Source: an uncultured Pseudomonadota bacterium (lineage in GTDB: Bacteria > Pseudomonadota > Alphaproteobacteria > RF32 > CAG-239). Taken from it: 62,570 nucleotides of DNA. How positions within the stretch are numbered: position 1 is the first letter of the stretch; each line of letters opens with the position of its first letter. The position numbers and the translations under genes were made by a program. Below the pieces are notes generated by a model that saw nothing but the letters and a program-made list of their open reading frames with translations, made no database searches and had not been told where the DNA came from. Shown here in pieces: positions 34,485 through 44,545 of this stretch. The stretch lies in contig CASFNK010000013.1 in assembly GCA_949295995.1 (NCBI GenBank), forward strand, positions 1 through 62,570, read 5' to 3'.

Positions 34485-36197
34485 TTAAAAATGTCCTTCT
34501 ATCCAAATATAGTTTTTTACACCCAATTCTTTTTGAACTTGTGCAATATACTGAGATGTTTTACCCCAAGTGGTGTATTTATCTATAAACTCTTTGGCTT
34601 TGGCGGATGATTTGGATAACTGAACCTCTATCGTCTCCTGCAACATTTGGTAAACAACGTCATGAAACTTATCAAAATCAATATGCAATTTGTGTTCTTC
34701 ATCAAACCAGAAGGCTTTATTGTCATGCAAGAAATTAAAGTGAATTAACTCACCGACACGGTGCGCCTCCAATGGTTGCGCTTTCAAAAATAGGCGATAG
34801 ACCACCCAAGTCGTATAGATTTTCTTTAGTGTTTCTTCATCAATTACTCCGGCTTTGACATATTCCGGCATAAAGGCGATTGAAACAACATCGGCTTTTT
34901 CTTCTTCAACCGTGCTTCTATACAAGCCTAAAGCTCTTTGATATTCATTATCGGGTCCTAATGAGTGTCCGTTCTCATGACCTATAACAAAGAGATGGTC
35001 GGCTTCCAAATCAAAATATTTGTGCAATTCCGGCGAGACCAAACGCTCTAAAAGTTTTTTGTTTCTTTCCTTATCCCCACTCTTTCTGACTTGGCGGTGA
35101 TAGGCATTTCTGCGACCTCCTCCGGTTTTTATGGCTAATTTATCATTATTGGGCAGATTTTGCGCCGTGGTAATTGCGCCGCGGCACTGAGCATAATCTC
35201 CGGTCAAAGCAACCAAGTCAACATCAACCATGGTTTGTTTTAATTCGCCACTGCCCGAAACTGATTGATGATATTTATCCGCATAAGGCATTAATTTGGC
35301 CAGTTCAGGCATGTGTTCTTTGAACTTTAAGATTAAATCCGTGCCTTGTTTGTTTATAATACCGACGCGGACGCCCAGCATATCTTTAGAATTAACCTCG
35401 ATGTGGTGCGCATTGAGCAATTCCATTAATTGGGGATTATCATAAACCGTCGGGGTTAACTCATCATCATAGCTTTCACGACCTAAGGTAAACTCCAGTT
35501 GATTGTTGTTTTGCAAAATAGCCCAATGTTTGTCTGCCAACATATCCATATCTTCATTATTTTGCAGCAAGGCTTGAGCCTGCCAGCCCAGATAATCCTT
35601 AAATTCTTCATCCGTGGTATAGTGGGCGGCAACTTCTAATTCATTAGCGGCTTTGGAAAACTCATCTTTAAAAAATTCCGTATAGTCTATCGCTTTTAAG
35701 ATATCTTTATCACGGCGAACCATGGTGCGAACACTCAAAATCTTTTTAACTTCTTCGATTTTTCCGGCTGCTATCATCCTGCTCAGAATTTGATGAAACT
35801 CTTCAACACTCAAATCTGAGGGATAAAAATTGCGACCTTTGGCACCTTTTATACCTTTAAAGATTTCGATTGGTTCCAAATCTATACCGTTATGCCCTTC
35901 AACTCCGTGAAAAGATGTAAACAACTTTAGGGCTTTGGCGGCATAAGCACTCTCTTTAGCCGCCTCATGAAGTGCTTGTTTCATCTCCATATTTTTTTCG
36001 TGGTCTTGGATAAAAGCAACATCATCTAAAATTTTGGCGGCGGCAACCAAGTGTTCAAGAGCTTTCTTGTTGCCTTCGGTTAAGTTCTTATAACCTTCAA
36101 AATCTTTTGATACCAACTCTATGGTACGCATTCTGTGATTGATAATTTCATCTAACTCGTTTTCGCTTAAGGCGATTTCGTATCCGTTAATTTTCAT
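34485..36197 (-). CDS. Dipeptidyl-peptidase III-like (M49-type) metallopeptidase
   Basis: The 570-aa protein has a zinc motif HENGH in VIGHENGHSLGP (about residues 404-408) and a second region STVEEEKADVVS that fits the E-E-x-x-A-[DE] ligand/base motif of M49. Classical DPP III uses the six-residue HELLGH; this short HExxH form occurs in bacterial relatives. It may release dipeptides in the cytosol. The start has GGAG upstream and overlaps the MEMO-AMMECR1 gene by 11 nt, so the two are coupled in translation. Confidence 0.85.
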   Translation of the reverse strand: MKINGYEIALSENELDEIINHRMRTIELVSKDFEGYKNLTEGNKKALEHLVAAAKILDDVAFIQDHEKNMEMKQALHEAAKESAYAAKALKLFTSFHGVEGHNGIDLEPIEIFKGIKGAKGRNFYPSDLSVEEFHQILSRMIAAGKIEEVKKILSVRTMVRRDKDILKAIDYTEFFKDEFSKAANELEVAAHYTTDEEFKDYLGWQAQALLQNNEDMDMLADKHWAILQNNNQLEFTLGRESYDDELTPTVYDNPQLMELLNAHHIEVNSKDMLGVRVGIINKQGTDLILKFKEHMPELAKLMPYADKYHQSVSGSGELKQTMVDVDLVALTGDYAQCRGAITTAQNLPNNDKLAIKTGGGRRNAYHRQVRKSGDKERNKKLLERLVSPELHKYFDLEADHLFVIGHENGHSLGPDNEYQRALGLYRSTVEEEKADVVSIAFMPEYVKAGVIDEETLKKIYTTWVVYRLFLKAQPLEAHRVGELIHFNFLHDNKAFWFDEEHKLHIDFDKFHDVVYQMLQETIEVQLSKSSAKAKEFIDKYTTWGKTSQYIAQVQKELGVKNYIWIEGHF

Positions 36198-37755
36198 TGC
36201 TCTTTATCTCCACTGTTCTAAAACGATATACTTTTAAATTTTCTGACCAATAGCTCGGATTGATTCCTGCTTTGATTTTTAATTGTTTCATAAATTCTTC
36301 TTTATTTGGCAATTCCTGCCATACAGAGGGCAAAAACAATCCTTGTCTGTCGCCGTCGCGAATAATTATACCGTCTATATTTGCTTGAATTTGTGAAAGC
36401 AAATCTTCCGCGTCTGTGTAAGTTATGGGCTCAAACCTCGTCAGTAAGGATATCGAAAAACTTAAATTCTTTAACTCTTCTTGGGTGAGTGGTGAAAAGC
36501 GGCTGTCCTCCATGGCTGCGCGATATGTATTATCCGCTACATCTTGCGCGATAGCCTCATGCGGGATAACCGTTCCAATGCATCCGCGAAGTTCATTGTT
36601 TTCTTTTAAGGTTACAAATGAAGCCCCTTTATTAAATAATTCATCAGTGTAATCTTGGCGAGATGGCGAATAGGATTTATGTTCTTTTACCGCTTTTTGT
36701 AGTGAGCGAGCAACAATTTGCATTAATTCTTGTCCGTGGTCTTGGGCAAATTGATGCAAGTTTTGTGTTTCTTGCTCAAGTTGGGATAAATTTTCTTTGG
36801 CTTCGGGTGCTGCTTCAAAACTCCAAGCTCCATAGCCAACAACGCGCTCTTTATCGCCAGAGGTATCACCCGAATTAATTAAATCTATTGTTGTCGGACG
36901 AAAGGCTTTGGCTTTTGCCAGAAGTAATGCCGCATTTATGCCGGTTGCACCGCAGGACATGTGGTTTTCAAGCTCAGGTTTGTTTTGCTCCACCAATTTT
37001 GCCGTGTGCAAATCTAACTTTTGAGCCGTTTCATAATCATGGTAATGCGACAAATCTGCCGATACAACCAATATCGTTTCCGGTTGCTCCAACAAGGGCG
37101 AAACGGCATCCGCTAAAATTTGCGGGGATACATCTCCATAAACTAATGGCACAATTTGAAAATTTTTTAATACCTTTTGCAAAAACGGTAGTTGTACCTC
37201 CAGACTGTGCTCCTCTTTATGCGCCTGATTATTAACCTTAAACTGAGGATTGAGTGCTAGCTGTGAAATGATTTCTTTGTTTAACGCTATTTTTCCTAAA
37301 GGCGTGGTAAAATAATCCGCCGATGATAAGCCTACTCCTCTCAATGCTACTCGATGAGACGGTCCTAGCAATATTACCGTTTTTATTTTATTGGCGTATT
37401 TTTGAAGTTTGGCATAGGCTTTTCCCGCCGTAACGGCAGAATAAATGTAACCTGCGTGCGGAACAATTAATATTCTCGGTTGAAACTCTGAACCTGCATG
37501 CATCGAAGATAAATAATGCTCTACTTCACTATCTAGTTTTGCTTTGTCTCCGGCATAAAATAATCCCGCAACCGCCGGCGTCCGATATATGGCCAATTCA
37601 TCCTCCTTGGGTTTGTAATCGGTGATAAGACTCGGATTGGACGAAACCTGCTTTTTTAAACTGCAATAATTTAGTATGATTAATGCTAATGCCAACAGGG
37701 CTATAATGATATAATGCATTATCTTTTTGTAATCAATATCCGAATTATCTTTCAT
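36187..37755 (-). CDS. Membrane-anchored MEMO-AMMECR1 fusion (AmmeMemoRadiSam components B and A)
   Basis: The 522-aa protein has an N-terminal membrane segment (about residues 12-30), a MEMO1-like domain (about 58-320) and an AMMECR1 domain (about 330-515). MEMO metal/active residues are visible: VPHAGYIYS, GPSHR, SADLSHYHDY and the Cys in SCGATGI. The AMMECR1 part holds RGCIGTV and DSRFSPL. Both families, with a radical SAM enzyme, form the conserved AmmeMemoRadiSam set, whose chemistry is not established for most members. The radical SAM partner is not next to it. The export signal would place both domains outside the inner membrane. Confidence 0.88.
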   Translation of the reverse strand: MKDNSDIDYKKIMHYIIIALLALALIILNYCSLKKQVSSNPSLITDYKPKEDELAIYRTPAVAGLFYAGDKAKLDSEVEHYLSSMHAGSEFQPRILIVPHAGYIYSAVTAGKAYAKLQKYANKIKTVILLGPSHRVALRGVGLSSADYFTTPLGKIALNKEIISQLALNPQFKVNNQAHKEEHSLEVQLPFLQKVLKNFQIVPLVYGDVSPQILADAVSPLLEQPETILVVSADLSHYHDYETAQKLDLHTAKLVEQNKPELENHMSCGATGINAALLLAKAKAFRPTTIDLINSGDTSGDKERVVGYGAWSFEAAPEAKENLSQLEQETQNLHQFAQDHGQELMQIVARSLQKAVKEHKSYSPSRQDYTDELFNKGASFVTLKENNELRGCIGTVIPHEAIAQDVADNTYRAAMEDSRFSPLTQEELKNLSFSISLLTRFEPITYTDAEDLLSQIQANIDGIIIRDGDRQGLFLPSVWQELPNKEEFMKQLKIKAGINPSYWSENLKVYRFRTVEIKSNEN

Positions 37756-37819
37756 TAGCCAATTCCTTTGAGGTGCGTTTTTATCAGCATAATGAAAGTA
37801 ATTTAATTTTTTGCTAATT

Positions 37820-39928
37820 TCAGCCTCTTCTCTCTGTTATTCTTGACTTTAAGAGTGAAACTTGACGCATATTTAATCGCTCTTTGCCGTTTTTGTGTGT
37901 TAATATCACATAAGAATAGGGTTTTAGAGCGTAAGTTTCTCCCGATTTGCATACCTCAAGCGTATCATTAAAGGCTTCTTTTGAGGTATCCAAAACCAAT
38001 TGCCAATCGCCTCCATGCGGCGGTTTGGGAAGTTTGTAATCAACTGTGTGATAGTTATCGCCCGATACAAGAATTAAAAAATCATCATCTTTAGAAATGC
38101 CTTTATTGTTGCTGCCATTGAGCATATAAGCTCCCGTTTTGGCGTATCCGCATCTCCAATCTTGAGCTTCCATTTCTTGTCCGTCCGGTCTGAGCCAAGT
38201 AATATCTTTTGCTCCGTTTGCGGCTACCTTTTGACCATCAAATAATGATAAATCCGTAAATATCGGGTGCTTTTTTCTAAAAGCATTCAACCGACATATC
38301 ATCGTAAACAGTTTGCGGTTGCGTCCGGATAATTTTTCCCAATTAAGCCATACGCTCGAATCATCAATACAGTAAGGATTGTTATTGGCATCGGAATAAC
38401 CTCTTTCATCTCCGTTGCGCATTAGAGGAATTCCTTTGCTTAAAATATTAAATGCAATATCACTCATTGCGCGGCGATAAAGTTCTTCTTCATTCGTGGA
38501 TTTTTGGTAGATATCAGGACTGCCGTCTCGTCCCTCCTCTCCATTGGGATAGGTGTTTTTGGGGTATTGATATGCTCCCAATAGGCTAAAGCCATCGTGG
38601 CTACGCCCAGTGCCAATGACTGCACTAGTATTGGTATGAGGATCTGTATTTGACGAGCCGGCTACCTGATTGCCGAATTCTCCGATTAATCCGCTGCGAC
38701 TGCTGAAAAATTCTCCGACAAAATTACGGCGATTATCACTCCACTCTTTTGCTCCCGGAACTAGTGCGGCAAAGCGACCGCTAAAGTTTCCGGCCATGGC
38801 ACTCCACGGCTCAACATACATTTCCATTTTTAAGTGCTCTTGAGCAAAGAGTAGTTCCTGAATAAATGCGCCGTTTTCTTGAAAACGCCCATAATTATCG
38901 AGAGCATTATCTCCGCCTAAGTCCCAACGTATGCCGTCAACACCTAATGAATGCATCAACAAAAGATAGTTATGCAACATCTCTTGTCCGGCTTTTGAAT
39001 CTAAATTAAAATTATTATCACAACCGGTTGTATTCAAAAAACGGTCATGATTATCCCCGTCGGGACGATAATAATTCGGACTGTCTAACAACTTAAATGA
39101 CAGGGATTGATTTCTTGGGCCAATCGCGGCATGTTCCCCCGTGTGGTTAAAAACAGCATCAACAGTAACTTTTATGCCTGCTTTATGCAGCTCATTTACC
39201 ATATTGGCAAAATCTTCCCAATTTCCATATCGTGGATCTATAGCAAAAAAACAATAAGGATTATAGCCCCAACTATCCGTTCGACCCTCTTTTTCGGGAA
39301 CTTGCTTGCCACAACAAGTCGGATTTATCGGCATCAGTTCAATATTATTCACTCCGACTTTTTGAAAATACTCAATGCTCCATTTATCTGCCAATCCACT
39401 TAATTTGCCTCGCTTTTCTTCAGCTAAGTGATGATTTAATTTTGAGAAATTTTTGATATGGGTTTCATAAATAATATTTTGCCCCGCAGAAAAATGTGGC
39501 TTGCGATGCAAATAGGGATATTTTTCGGAACTTAGTATTTTATTTATATCAACAACTACAGATTTAGGCATTATCGGCGCGCTGTCTTGATAATTTTCTA
39601 TATCTAAAAGAGGTGATGTCCAATGAAGCATTGTTTGGCTAACTTCAAATCCGTATGGGTCAACTGCCAATTTGTAAGGATTAAAAAACAAACCGCGCGA
39701 GGGATTATATTCTCCATGCGCGCGGTATCCATATTTTTGACCCGGTTTTACTCCTTCCAGCTCTACTGACCAGATATTATCTTCTCCCCTGTTCAAAGCT
39801 ATTCGGTATTCTTCTTTTTCATCAGGAGAAAATAGGCATAACTCTATTTTTTCAGCGTGTTCTGAGCGTACTCGAAAGATTGTTTTGCCATCTTTGTAAT
39901 ACGCTCCTAAAGGTGTGCGTTCCGGCAT
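37820..39928 (-). CDS. glgX: Glycogen debranching enzyme (GlgX/isoamylase type)
   Basis: The 702-aa GH13 protein has an N-terminal CBM48-like domain (about residues 1-140), a barrel with DAVFNHTGE (region I), GIRWDLGGD (region II, Asp nucleophile), EMYVEPW (region III, Glu acid) and a C-terminal beta domain. It cuts alpha-1,6 bonds of limit dextrin in glycogen. An AAGGAAT site precedes the ATG. No other glg gene is near. Confidence 0.92.
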   Translation of the reverse strand: MPERTPLGAYYKDGKTIFRVRSEHAEKIELCLFSPDEKEEYRIALNRGEDNIWSVELEGVKPGQKYGYRAHGEYNPSRGLFFNPYKLAVDPYGFEVSQTMLHWTSPLLDIENYQDSAPIMPKSVVVDINKILSSEKYPYLHRKPHFSAGQNIIYETHIKNFSKLNHHLAEEKRGKLSGLADKWSIEYFQKVGVNNIELMPINPTCCGKQVPEKEGRTDSWGYNPYCFFAIDPRYGNWEDFANMVNELHKAGIKVTVDAVFNHTGEHAAIGPRNQSLSFKLLDSPNYYRPDGDNHDRFLNTTGCDNNFNLDSKAGQEMLHNYLLLMHSLGVDGIRWDLGGDNALDNYGRFQENGAFIQELLFAQEHLKMEMYVEPWSAMAGNFSGRFAALVPGAKEWSDNRRNFVGEFFSSRSGLIGEFGNQVAGSSNTDPHTNTSAVIGTGRSHDGFSLLGAYQYPKNTYPNGEEGRDGSPDIYQKSTNEEELYRRAMSDIAFNILSKGIPLMRNGDERGYSDANNNPYCIDDSSVWLNWEKLSGRNRKLFTMICRLNAFRKKHPIFTDLSLFDGQKVAANGAKDITWLRPDGQEMEAQDWRCGYAKTGAYMLNGSNNKGISKDDDFLILVSGDNYHTVDYKLPKPPHGGDWQLVLDTSKEAFNDTLEVCKSGETYALKPYSYVILTHKNGKERLNMRQVSLLKSRITERRG

Positions 39929-39980
39929 ATTTATTCCTTTCTTGCTTATACTTACAGCTTATCCCTTTCAAAAAAATTTT

Positions 39981-40649
39981 TCAAGACTTATCCTTTTTCA
40001 TTGCTTGGTAGAAACTTGCAAAATCATCAAAATATTCTATTCTTTTATCTTGATTTTCGTCATCTCCCCATATCGGACGCCCTATTCTTATGGCTTTGGC
40101 ATTGGCCAATTTTGCCGCTGTACTGTCTATCGGGCTATCGCCTATCATCCACACACTTTGGGGCGTTATTTCTTCAGGCTTTAGGAGACCTTGCAATGTA
40201 TAGTAAATTTGGTCTGGCGCGGGCTTATCGCGAGGCGCTTCATGGCCGCAAACTATTCGGCTAAATAACGCCTTATCAAACAGCATCGGAAGCTCTAATT
40301 CCAACAACCTTCGGTCTTTATTGCTCATTATGAGAATCGGTATGCCTTGAGCCTTAAAATAGTTTAGTACCTCATGAACATAGGGAAATGTTTTAATTTG
40401 AGAAGCGACAACGGAAGGATAAATTGCGGCATAGCGTTCATAGGCTTGGAGTGCTTTATCTTCTCCAAAAATTCGCGGGAAATTATCTCGAAATGATAAA
40501 TTCGGATCTCTGAGGCTCTTGACTTGCTCCCAATCGGGAAGACCGTATTCCTTCAATACCTGATTTACAACCAAAACTAAGGTACTGCGACTTTCCGCCA
40601 AAGTGTTGTCCCAATCAAATATTACATATTTTAAACCTGATATATCCAT
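39981..40649 (-). CDS. HAD-superfamily phosphatase
   Basis: The HAD motif I (FDWDNT, about residues 11-16), motif II (IMSNKD), motif III Lys (RDKPAPDQ) and motif IV (IGDSPID) are all present. The size and order match phosphoglycolate-phosphatase-like enzymes; the substrate is unknown. The ATG at 40649 is preferred; a GTG at 40661 would start inside the preceding accD terminator. It is likely transcribed independently or by read-through. Confidence 0.88.
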   Translation of the reverse strand: MDISGLKYVIFDWDNTLAESRSTLVLVVNQVLKEYGLPDWEQVKSLRDPNLSFRDNFPRIFGEDKALQAYERYAAIYPSVVASQIKTFPYVHEVLNYFKAQGIPILIMSNKDRRLLELELPMLFDKALFSRIVCGHEAPRDKPAPDQIYYTLQGLLKPEEITPQSVWMIGDSPIDSTAAKLANAKAIRIGRPIWGDDENQDKRIEYFDDFASFYQAMKKDKS

Positions 40650-40661
40650 TTTTTCTCTCAC

Positions 40662-40691
40662 AAAAAACCCTGCCTAACTCAGCAGGGTTTT
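40662..40691 (-). terminator. Terminator after accD
   Basis: A 10-bp stem (40664-40673 with 40682-40691) with an 8-nt loop is followed on the minus strand by T residues. It lies 4 nt after the accD stop. Confidence 0.85.
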
Positions 40692-40694
40692 AAG

Positions 40695-41573
40695 CTATTT
40701 ATTTTCCAACAAGGCGGTGTTTAGTGCCGGTTTTTTGTGGGTTAAAATACTAATGACTTTTACCAGTTCATTTTTTAACTCATGGCGTGTAACCACAATA
40801 TCAACCATACCGTGTTCGCGCAAATATTCAGCTCTTTGAAAACCTTCAGGGAGTTTTTCACGAATTGTTTGCTCGATAACTCTGGCTCCGGCAAAACCGA
40901 TGATACAGCCTTTTTCGGCAATGTGAACGTCTCCCAACATCGCAAAAGATGCTGAAACACCTCCGGTGGTCGGATCGGTTAAAACTGAGATATAAGGTAT
41001 GCCCTTTTCCTTGACTTGATTAATGGCTGCCGTCGTTCTTGCCATTTGCATAAGAGATAAAATACCTTCTTGCATACGCGCACCACCTGAAGAGGCAACA
41101 ATAATCAATGGATAGTTATTACGAGCTGAAATTTCGGCAGCTTTGACAATGCCTTCACCAACAGCCATTCCCATTGATCCTCCCATAAAAGAGAAGTCCA
41201 TTGCCGCTACGACGCAAGGAATACCTCCAATATCACCTTGAGCTACACGAATAGCGTCATTGCTACCGGTGTTTTTACGATAAGTTCTGAGACGTTCTGT
41301 GTAACGTTTGGTATCCTTAAACTTTAGAGGGTCTTCTTTAGTTGTCGGCAACGCAATTTCATTATACTCACCGTCAAAAAGCATCTTCAATCTTTTATCA
41401 ACATATAAACGAAGATGATGTCCGCAAGAGGTACAAACATATAAGCTCTTTTTCATTTCTTTAGAAAAGAGCATTTGTCCGCATACCGGACATTTTACCC
41501 ACAAGTTATCTGCAATTTCTTTTGGGGTTACTTTTTTGATTTTCGGTCTTACAAAGTCAGTTAACCAGTTCAT
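40695..41573 (-). CDS. accD: Acetyl-CoA carboxylase carboxyltransferase beta subunit
   Basis: The 292-aa subunit has a zinc ribbon (CPVCG ... CTSCGHH, about residues 29-55) and a crotonase-fold domain with SSGGARMQEG and GGVSASFAML. With AccA it transfers carboxyl from biotin to acetyl-CoA in fatty acid synthesis. It follows lapA in the same direction. In many alphaproteobacteria trpFBA lie between lapA and accD; they are missing here. Confidence 0.95.
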   Translation of the reverse strand: MNWLTDFVRPKIKKVTPKEIADNLWVKCPVCGQMLFSKEMKKSLYVCTSCGHHLRLYVDKRLKMLFDGEYNEIALPTTKEDPLKFKDTKRYTERLRTYRKNTGSNDAIRVAQGDIGGIPCVVAAMDFSFMGGSMGMAVGEGIVKAAEISARNNYPLIIVASSGGARMQEGILSLMQMARTTAAINQVKEKGIPYISVLTDPTTGGVSASFAMLGDVHIAEKGCIIGFAGARVIEQTIREKLPEGFQRAEYLREHGMVDIVVTRHELKNELVKVISILTHKKPALNTALLENK

Positions 41574-41588
41574 TTTTCACCATTTCTG

Positions 41589-41999
41589 TTAGTTAGCACC
41601 TGAGCTCTCGCTCTCTTTTGAAGCGCGGGAGAAAAGTTTTTTTAAGCGTTGTCCAAAACTTGGTTTGGGAAGAGCGGCTTCGGCTGCTTTCATCGTATCC
41701 AAATCCGATTGAAGACCAGAAACCTTTTCCGCCAATTTTTGTTGCTCCTTGCTTAGCTTCTTATTTTGTTTCTTTTGTTGGCGAAGCGCTTTGCGCACCG
41801 GCGCATAAGACAACCACATCCAAAATAATCCCAAAATAAAGCCCAACAATATGAAAAACACTATTGCCACACTCAAAGATACCGTTACTTCGAAATAAAA
41901 GGGCCATAGGTTAAACGTTGCCAAGTCATTATTCACAAAAGAAAATATCAGAATAATGATTAACAGCGGCAAGCCTATCAGAATTTTTATGAAACCCAT
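41589..41999 (-). CDS. LapA-like (DUF1049) inner-membrane protein
   Basis: The 136-aa protein has two membrane spans (about residues 3-22 and 40-62) with the FVNNDLATFNLWPF loop typical of DUF1049/LapA, then a coiled-coil region (about 75-105) and a basic tail. LapA is linked to LPS assembly. An AAAGGG site lies 7 nt before the ATG at 41999; a start at 42023 would be weaker. It sits between ihfB and accD. Confidence 0.85.
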   Translation of the reverse strand: MGFIKILIGLPLLIIILIFSFVNNDLATFNLWPFYFEVTVSLSVAIVFFILLGFILGLFWMWLSYAPVRKALRQQKKQNKKLSKEQQKLAEKVSGLQSDLDTMKAAEAALPKPSFGQRLKKLFSRASKESESSGAN

Positions 42000-42026
42000 G
42001 TTTTGACCCTTTCTTGTTGTCAAAAA

Positions 42027-42311
42027 TTATTTTTTCGGATTTAAGAGCTCGTGGAGTTGTTTTCCGGTTTTGAAATGAGGAATATTACGTTCTTCAACCT
42101 TGACCTGCTCGCCGGTGCGCGGATTTTTGGCAACGCGCGGTGAACGCTTGCGAATCGAAAAAGCTCCGAAGCCGCGAAATTCCACTCTTTCTCCGGCTGC
42201 CAACGAGCTGATGATTTTATCAAAAACTACAGCTACAATTCTTTCGACATCCTTTAACATTAAATGCGGATTTTTGTTGGCAATTCTTTCTATTAATTCA
42301 GATCTAGTCAC
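42027..42311 (-). CDS. ihfB: Integration host factor beta subunit
   Basis: The 94-aa HU/IHF protein has [21 protein letters not shown] (key residues G-F-G-A-F and R-x-x-x-N-P-x-T-G), the DNA-minor-groove arm, with Pro at the intercalating tip. It bends DNA as a dimer. The start is GTG, with AGAGGT upstream. The neighbours lapA and accD support IhfB instead of HU. Confidence 0.93.
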   Translation of the reverse strand: MTRSELIERIANKNPHLMLKDVERIVAVVFDKIISSLAAGERVEFRGFGAFSIRKRSPRVAKNPRTGEQVKVEERNIPHFKTGKQLHELLNPKK

Positions 42312-42449
42312 GATAATACCTCTTTTCTATAATTTATTAATTAATTCTATTGCAGATAAGTTATTCGTTTTTGTTCCATAAATCAATATCGCAATTTGTT
42401 AAAAAACAAAAATTTTATTGGAACTTATCCCACATTAAATAGCTTTTAC

Positions 42450-43565
42450 TCAACTGGCTAAATGTTCCACTCCCGTCGGAACCTTTTCTTGACCCAGTTG
42501 AATATCTTCTATTTTATCTACCCGACGCGATATTTTGCCGGAAGAAACCTTTATGTCGCCAATGTCTTTGGCCGCCATTTCAAAGTGTTTGCTCAAATTA
42601 TCTACCCTATCATCAAGACGCGTGATATCCTCCACCAGACAACCGACTTCTTTTTGAATAACACCGGCCATCTCACGCATTCTGGCGTCCTTCAATACGG
42701 CTCTGACCGTATTAAGCGTCGCCATTAGCGTTGTCGGCGACACAATCCATACTTTTGAACGATAAGAAACCTCTATCACATCCGTAAAATTTGAATGTAA
42801 TTCAGCATAGATAGACTCGGAGGGCAAAAACATTAATGCCGACTCTGCCGTTTCGCCGGGGATAATATACTTTTCTGCAATATCTTTGATGTGCTTTAAT
42901 ACCGATGCGCGGAAAAAACGCTCCGCTTCTACCTTTTCACGGTCGTTTTGCGCATTGCGAAGGGCTTGATAGCTCTCTAGCGGAAATTTCGAATCGATAA
43001 CTATCATTCCCGGAGGATTAGGTAAATTCAACACGCAATCGGCACGCTTTTGATTGCTTAACACTACCTGAAAAGCATAAGCCGACGGCGGCAAAGTCGA
43101 AGTTACCAAATCATTGAGCTGAATCTCACCGAAAGCACCTCTTGCTTGCTTATTAGATAAAACTTCCTGCAAAGAGACAACTTGCTCCGAAAGTGATGAT
43201 ATCTTTTGCTGCGCAACATCTATTTTTGCCAGACGTTCGCGCAAGTCATGCAGTGTTTCCGCCGTTTTAGTGGTGGATTGCTGCAACCCATCTCCCACAC
43301 TCTTGGTAACCGCCAGCAATTTTTCATCCATAATTTTAAGGACAGAGATTTTTTGCTCATTAATCGCTTCGGCAATTTTGTTTTGCGCATTTTGATTGTT
43401 TTCAGATAACTGTGTTATTCTTCCGGCAAGTTCTGCCTGAGAGCGAAACAACATTTCGCTCAAGACAGATAGTTCCTTGTTTGAACCTTTGTGAATTGTC
43501 AAATACAAGACACTCAACAAAAGCAAAATAACCGCCACGCTTAGCGCAATCAAAAGAGTGTTCAT
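42450..43565 (-). CDS. rmuC: DNA recombination protein RmuC
   Basis: The 371-aa protein has an N-terminal membrane segment (about residues 5-23), a coiled coil (about 30-130) and the RmuC nuclease-like domain, with RGAFGEIQL, IDSKFPLE and MFLPSESIYAEL visible. RmuC limits DNA inversions. It follows accA in the same direction with an 8-nt gap. Confidence 0.93.
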   Translation of the reverse strand: MNTLLIALSVAVILLLLSVLYLTIHKGSNKELSVLSEMLFRSQAELAGRITQLSENNQNAQNKIAEAINEQKISVLKIMDEKLLAVTKSVGDGLQQSTTKTAETLHDLRERLAKIDVAQQKISSLSEQVVSLQEVLSNKQARGAFGEIQLNDLVTSTLPPSAYAFQVVLSNQKRADCVLNLPNPPGMIVIDSKFPLESYQALRNAQNDREKVEAERFFRASVLKHIKDIAEKYIIPGETAESALMFLPSESIYAELHSNFTDVIEVSYRSKVWIVSPTTLMATLNTVRAVLKDARMREMAGVIQKEVGCLVEDITRLDDRVDNLSKHFEMAAKDIGDIKVSSGKISRRVDKIEDIQLGQEKVPTGVEHLAS

Positions 43566-43573
43566 CTCAGGCC

Positions 43574-44545
43574 TTAATTTTCAGGGAGATTACGTCCCAT
43601 TGCCAAGAATTTGGCAGTGCGTTGCTTCTTCAAATCTTCTCCGCTCATCGGAAGCAACTCTTTCAGGTGTTTCAAAATGCAATCGCCAACTTTTTCAATC
43701 GTAGCTTTAGGGTCGCGGTGCGCGCCGCCAATCGGCTCTTTGATGATTTCATCAATAACACCAAAATGACGCAAATCTTGTGCAGTCAAGCGCAAAGCCT
43801 CAGTTGCTTCTTGAACCTTATCTGCCGAACGCCACAAAATAGAGGCGCAACCCTCCGGGGAAATTACCGAATAAATAGAATGTTCCAACATCAAAATTCG
43901 GTTCGCCGTTGCAATAGCAATCGCACCGCCGGAGCCACCCATGCCGATAACGATTGAAACAATCGGAACATGAATTTGCAAGCATTTTTCAATAGAAGAG
44001 GCAATGGCTTCTGCCTGACCTCTGGCCTCAGCATCAATTCCGGGGAAAGCACCATCGGTATCAACGAACGCTATTACCGGCATATTAAATTTATCGGCCA
44101 TATCCATTAAGCGTTGCGCTTTGCGGTAGCCTTCCGGTTTTGCCATACCGAAGTTGTGTTTCATACGGGTCTCCAAATCAGAGCCTTTTTCTTGTCCGAT
44201 AACGACAACCGAAATATTCTTAAAGCGTCCGATACCGCCAATCATGGCTTCATCATCACCAAACAGACGATCCCCGCATAGAGGCGTGAAATCTTCAATC
44301 AAAGCATGGACATAATCCAAGCAATGCGGGCGTTGCGGATGACGGGACACCTGCAGTTTTTGCCACGGTGTCAAATTGGCATAGGTTTGTCTGACTTGTT
44401 TTTCCAATTTTTGCTCCAGACGGGAAACTTCTTGGGCAATATCAACATCTTCATCTTGAGCCAAGAGCTTTAAGCCTTCAATTTTGGCTTCAATTTCCAC
44501 AATGTTTTTTTCAAAATCCAACACAAATGTATTGTTGTTACTCAT
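43574..44545 (-). CDS. accA: Acetyl-CoA carboxylase carboxyltransferase alpha subunit
   Basis: The 323-aa protein has an N-terminal coiled coil (about 10-60) and the crotonase-like domain with RPHCLDYV, GRFKNISVVVIGQEKG, GMGGSGGAIAI and SPEGCASILW. It works with AccD (40695-41573). An upstream A/G-rich site precedes the ATG. rmuC follows. Confidence 0.96.
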   Translation of the reverse strand: MSNNNTFVLDFEKNIVEIEAKIEGLKLLAQDEDVDIAQEVSRLEQKLEKQVRQTYANLTPWQKLQVSRHPQRPHCLDYVHALIEDFTPLCGDRLFGDDEAMIGGIGRFKNISVVVIGQEKGSDLETRMKHNFGMAKPEGYRKAQRLMDMADKFNMPVIAFVDTDGAFPGIDAEARGQAEAIASSIEKCLQIHVPIVSIVIGMGGSGGAIAIATANRILMLEHSIYSVISPEGCASILWRSADKVQEATEALRLTAQDLRHFGVIDEIIKEPIGGAHRDPKATIEKVGDCILKHLKELLPMSGEDLKKQRTAKFLAMGRNLPEN

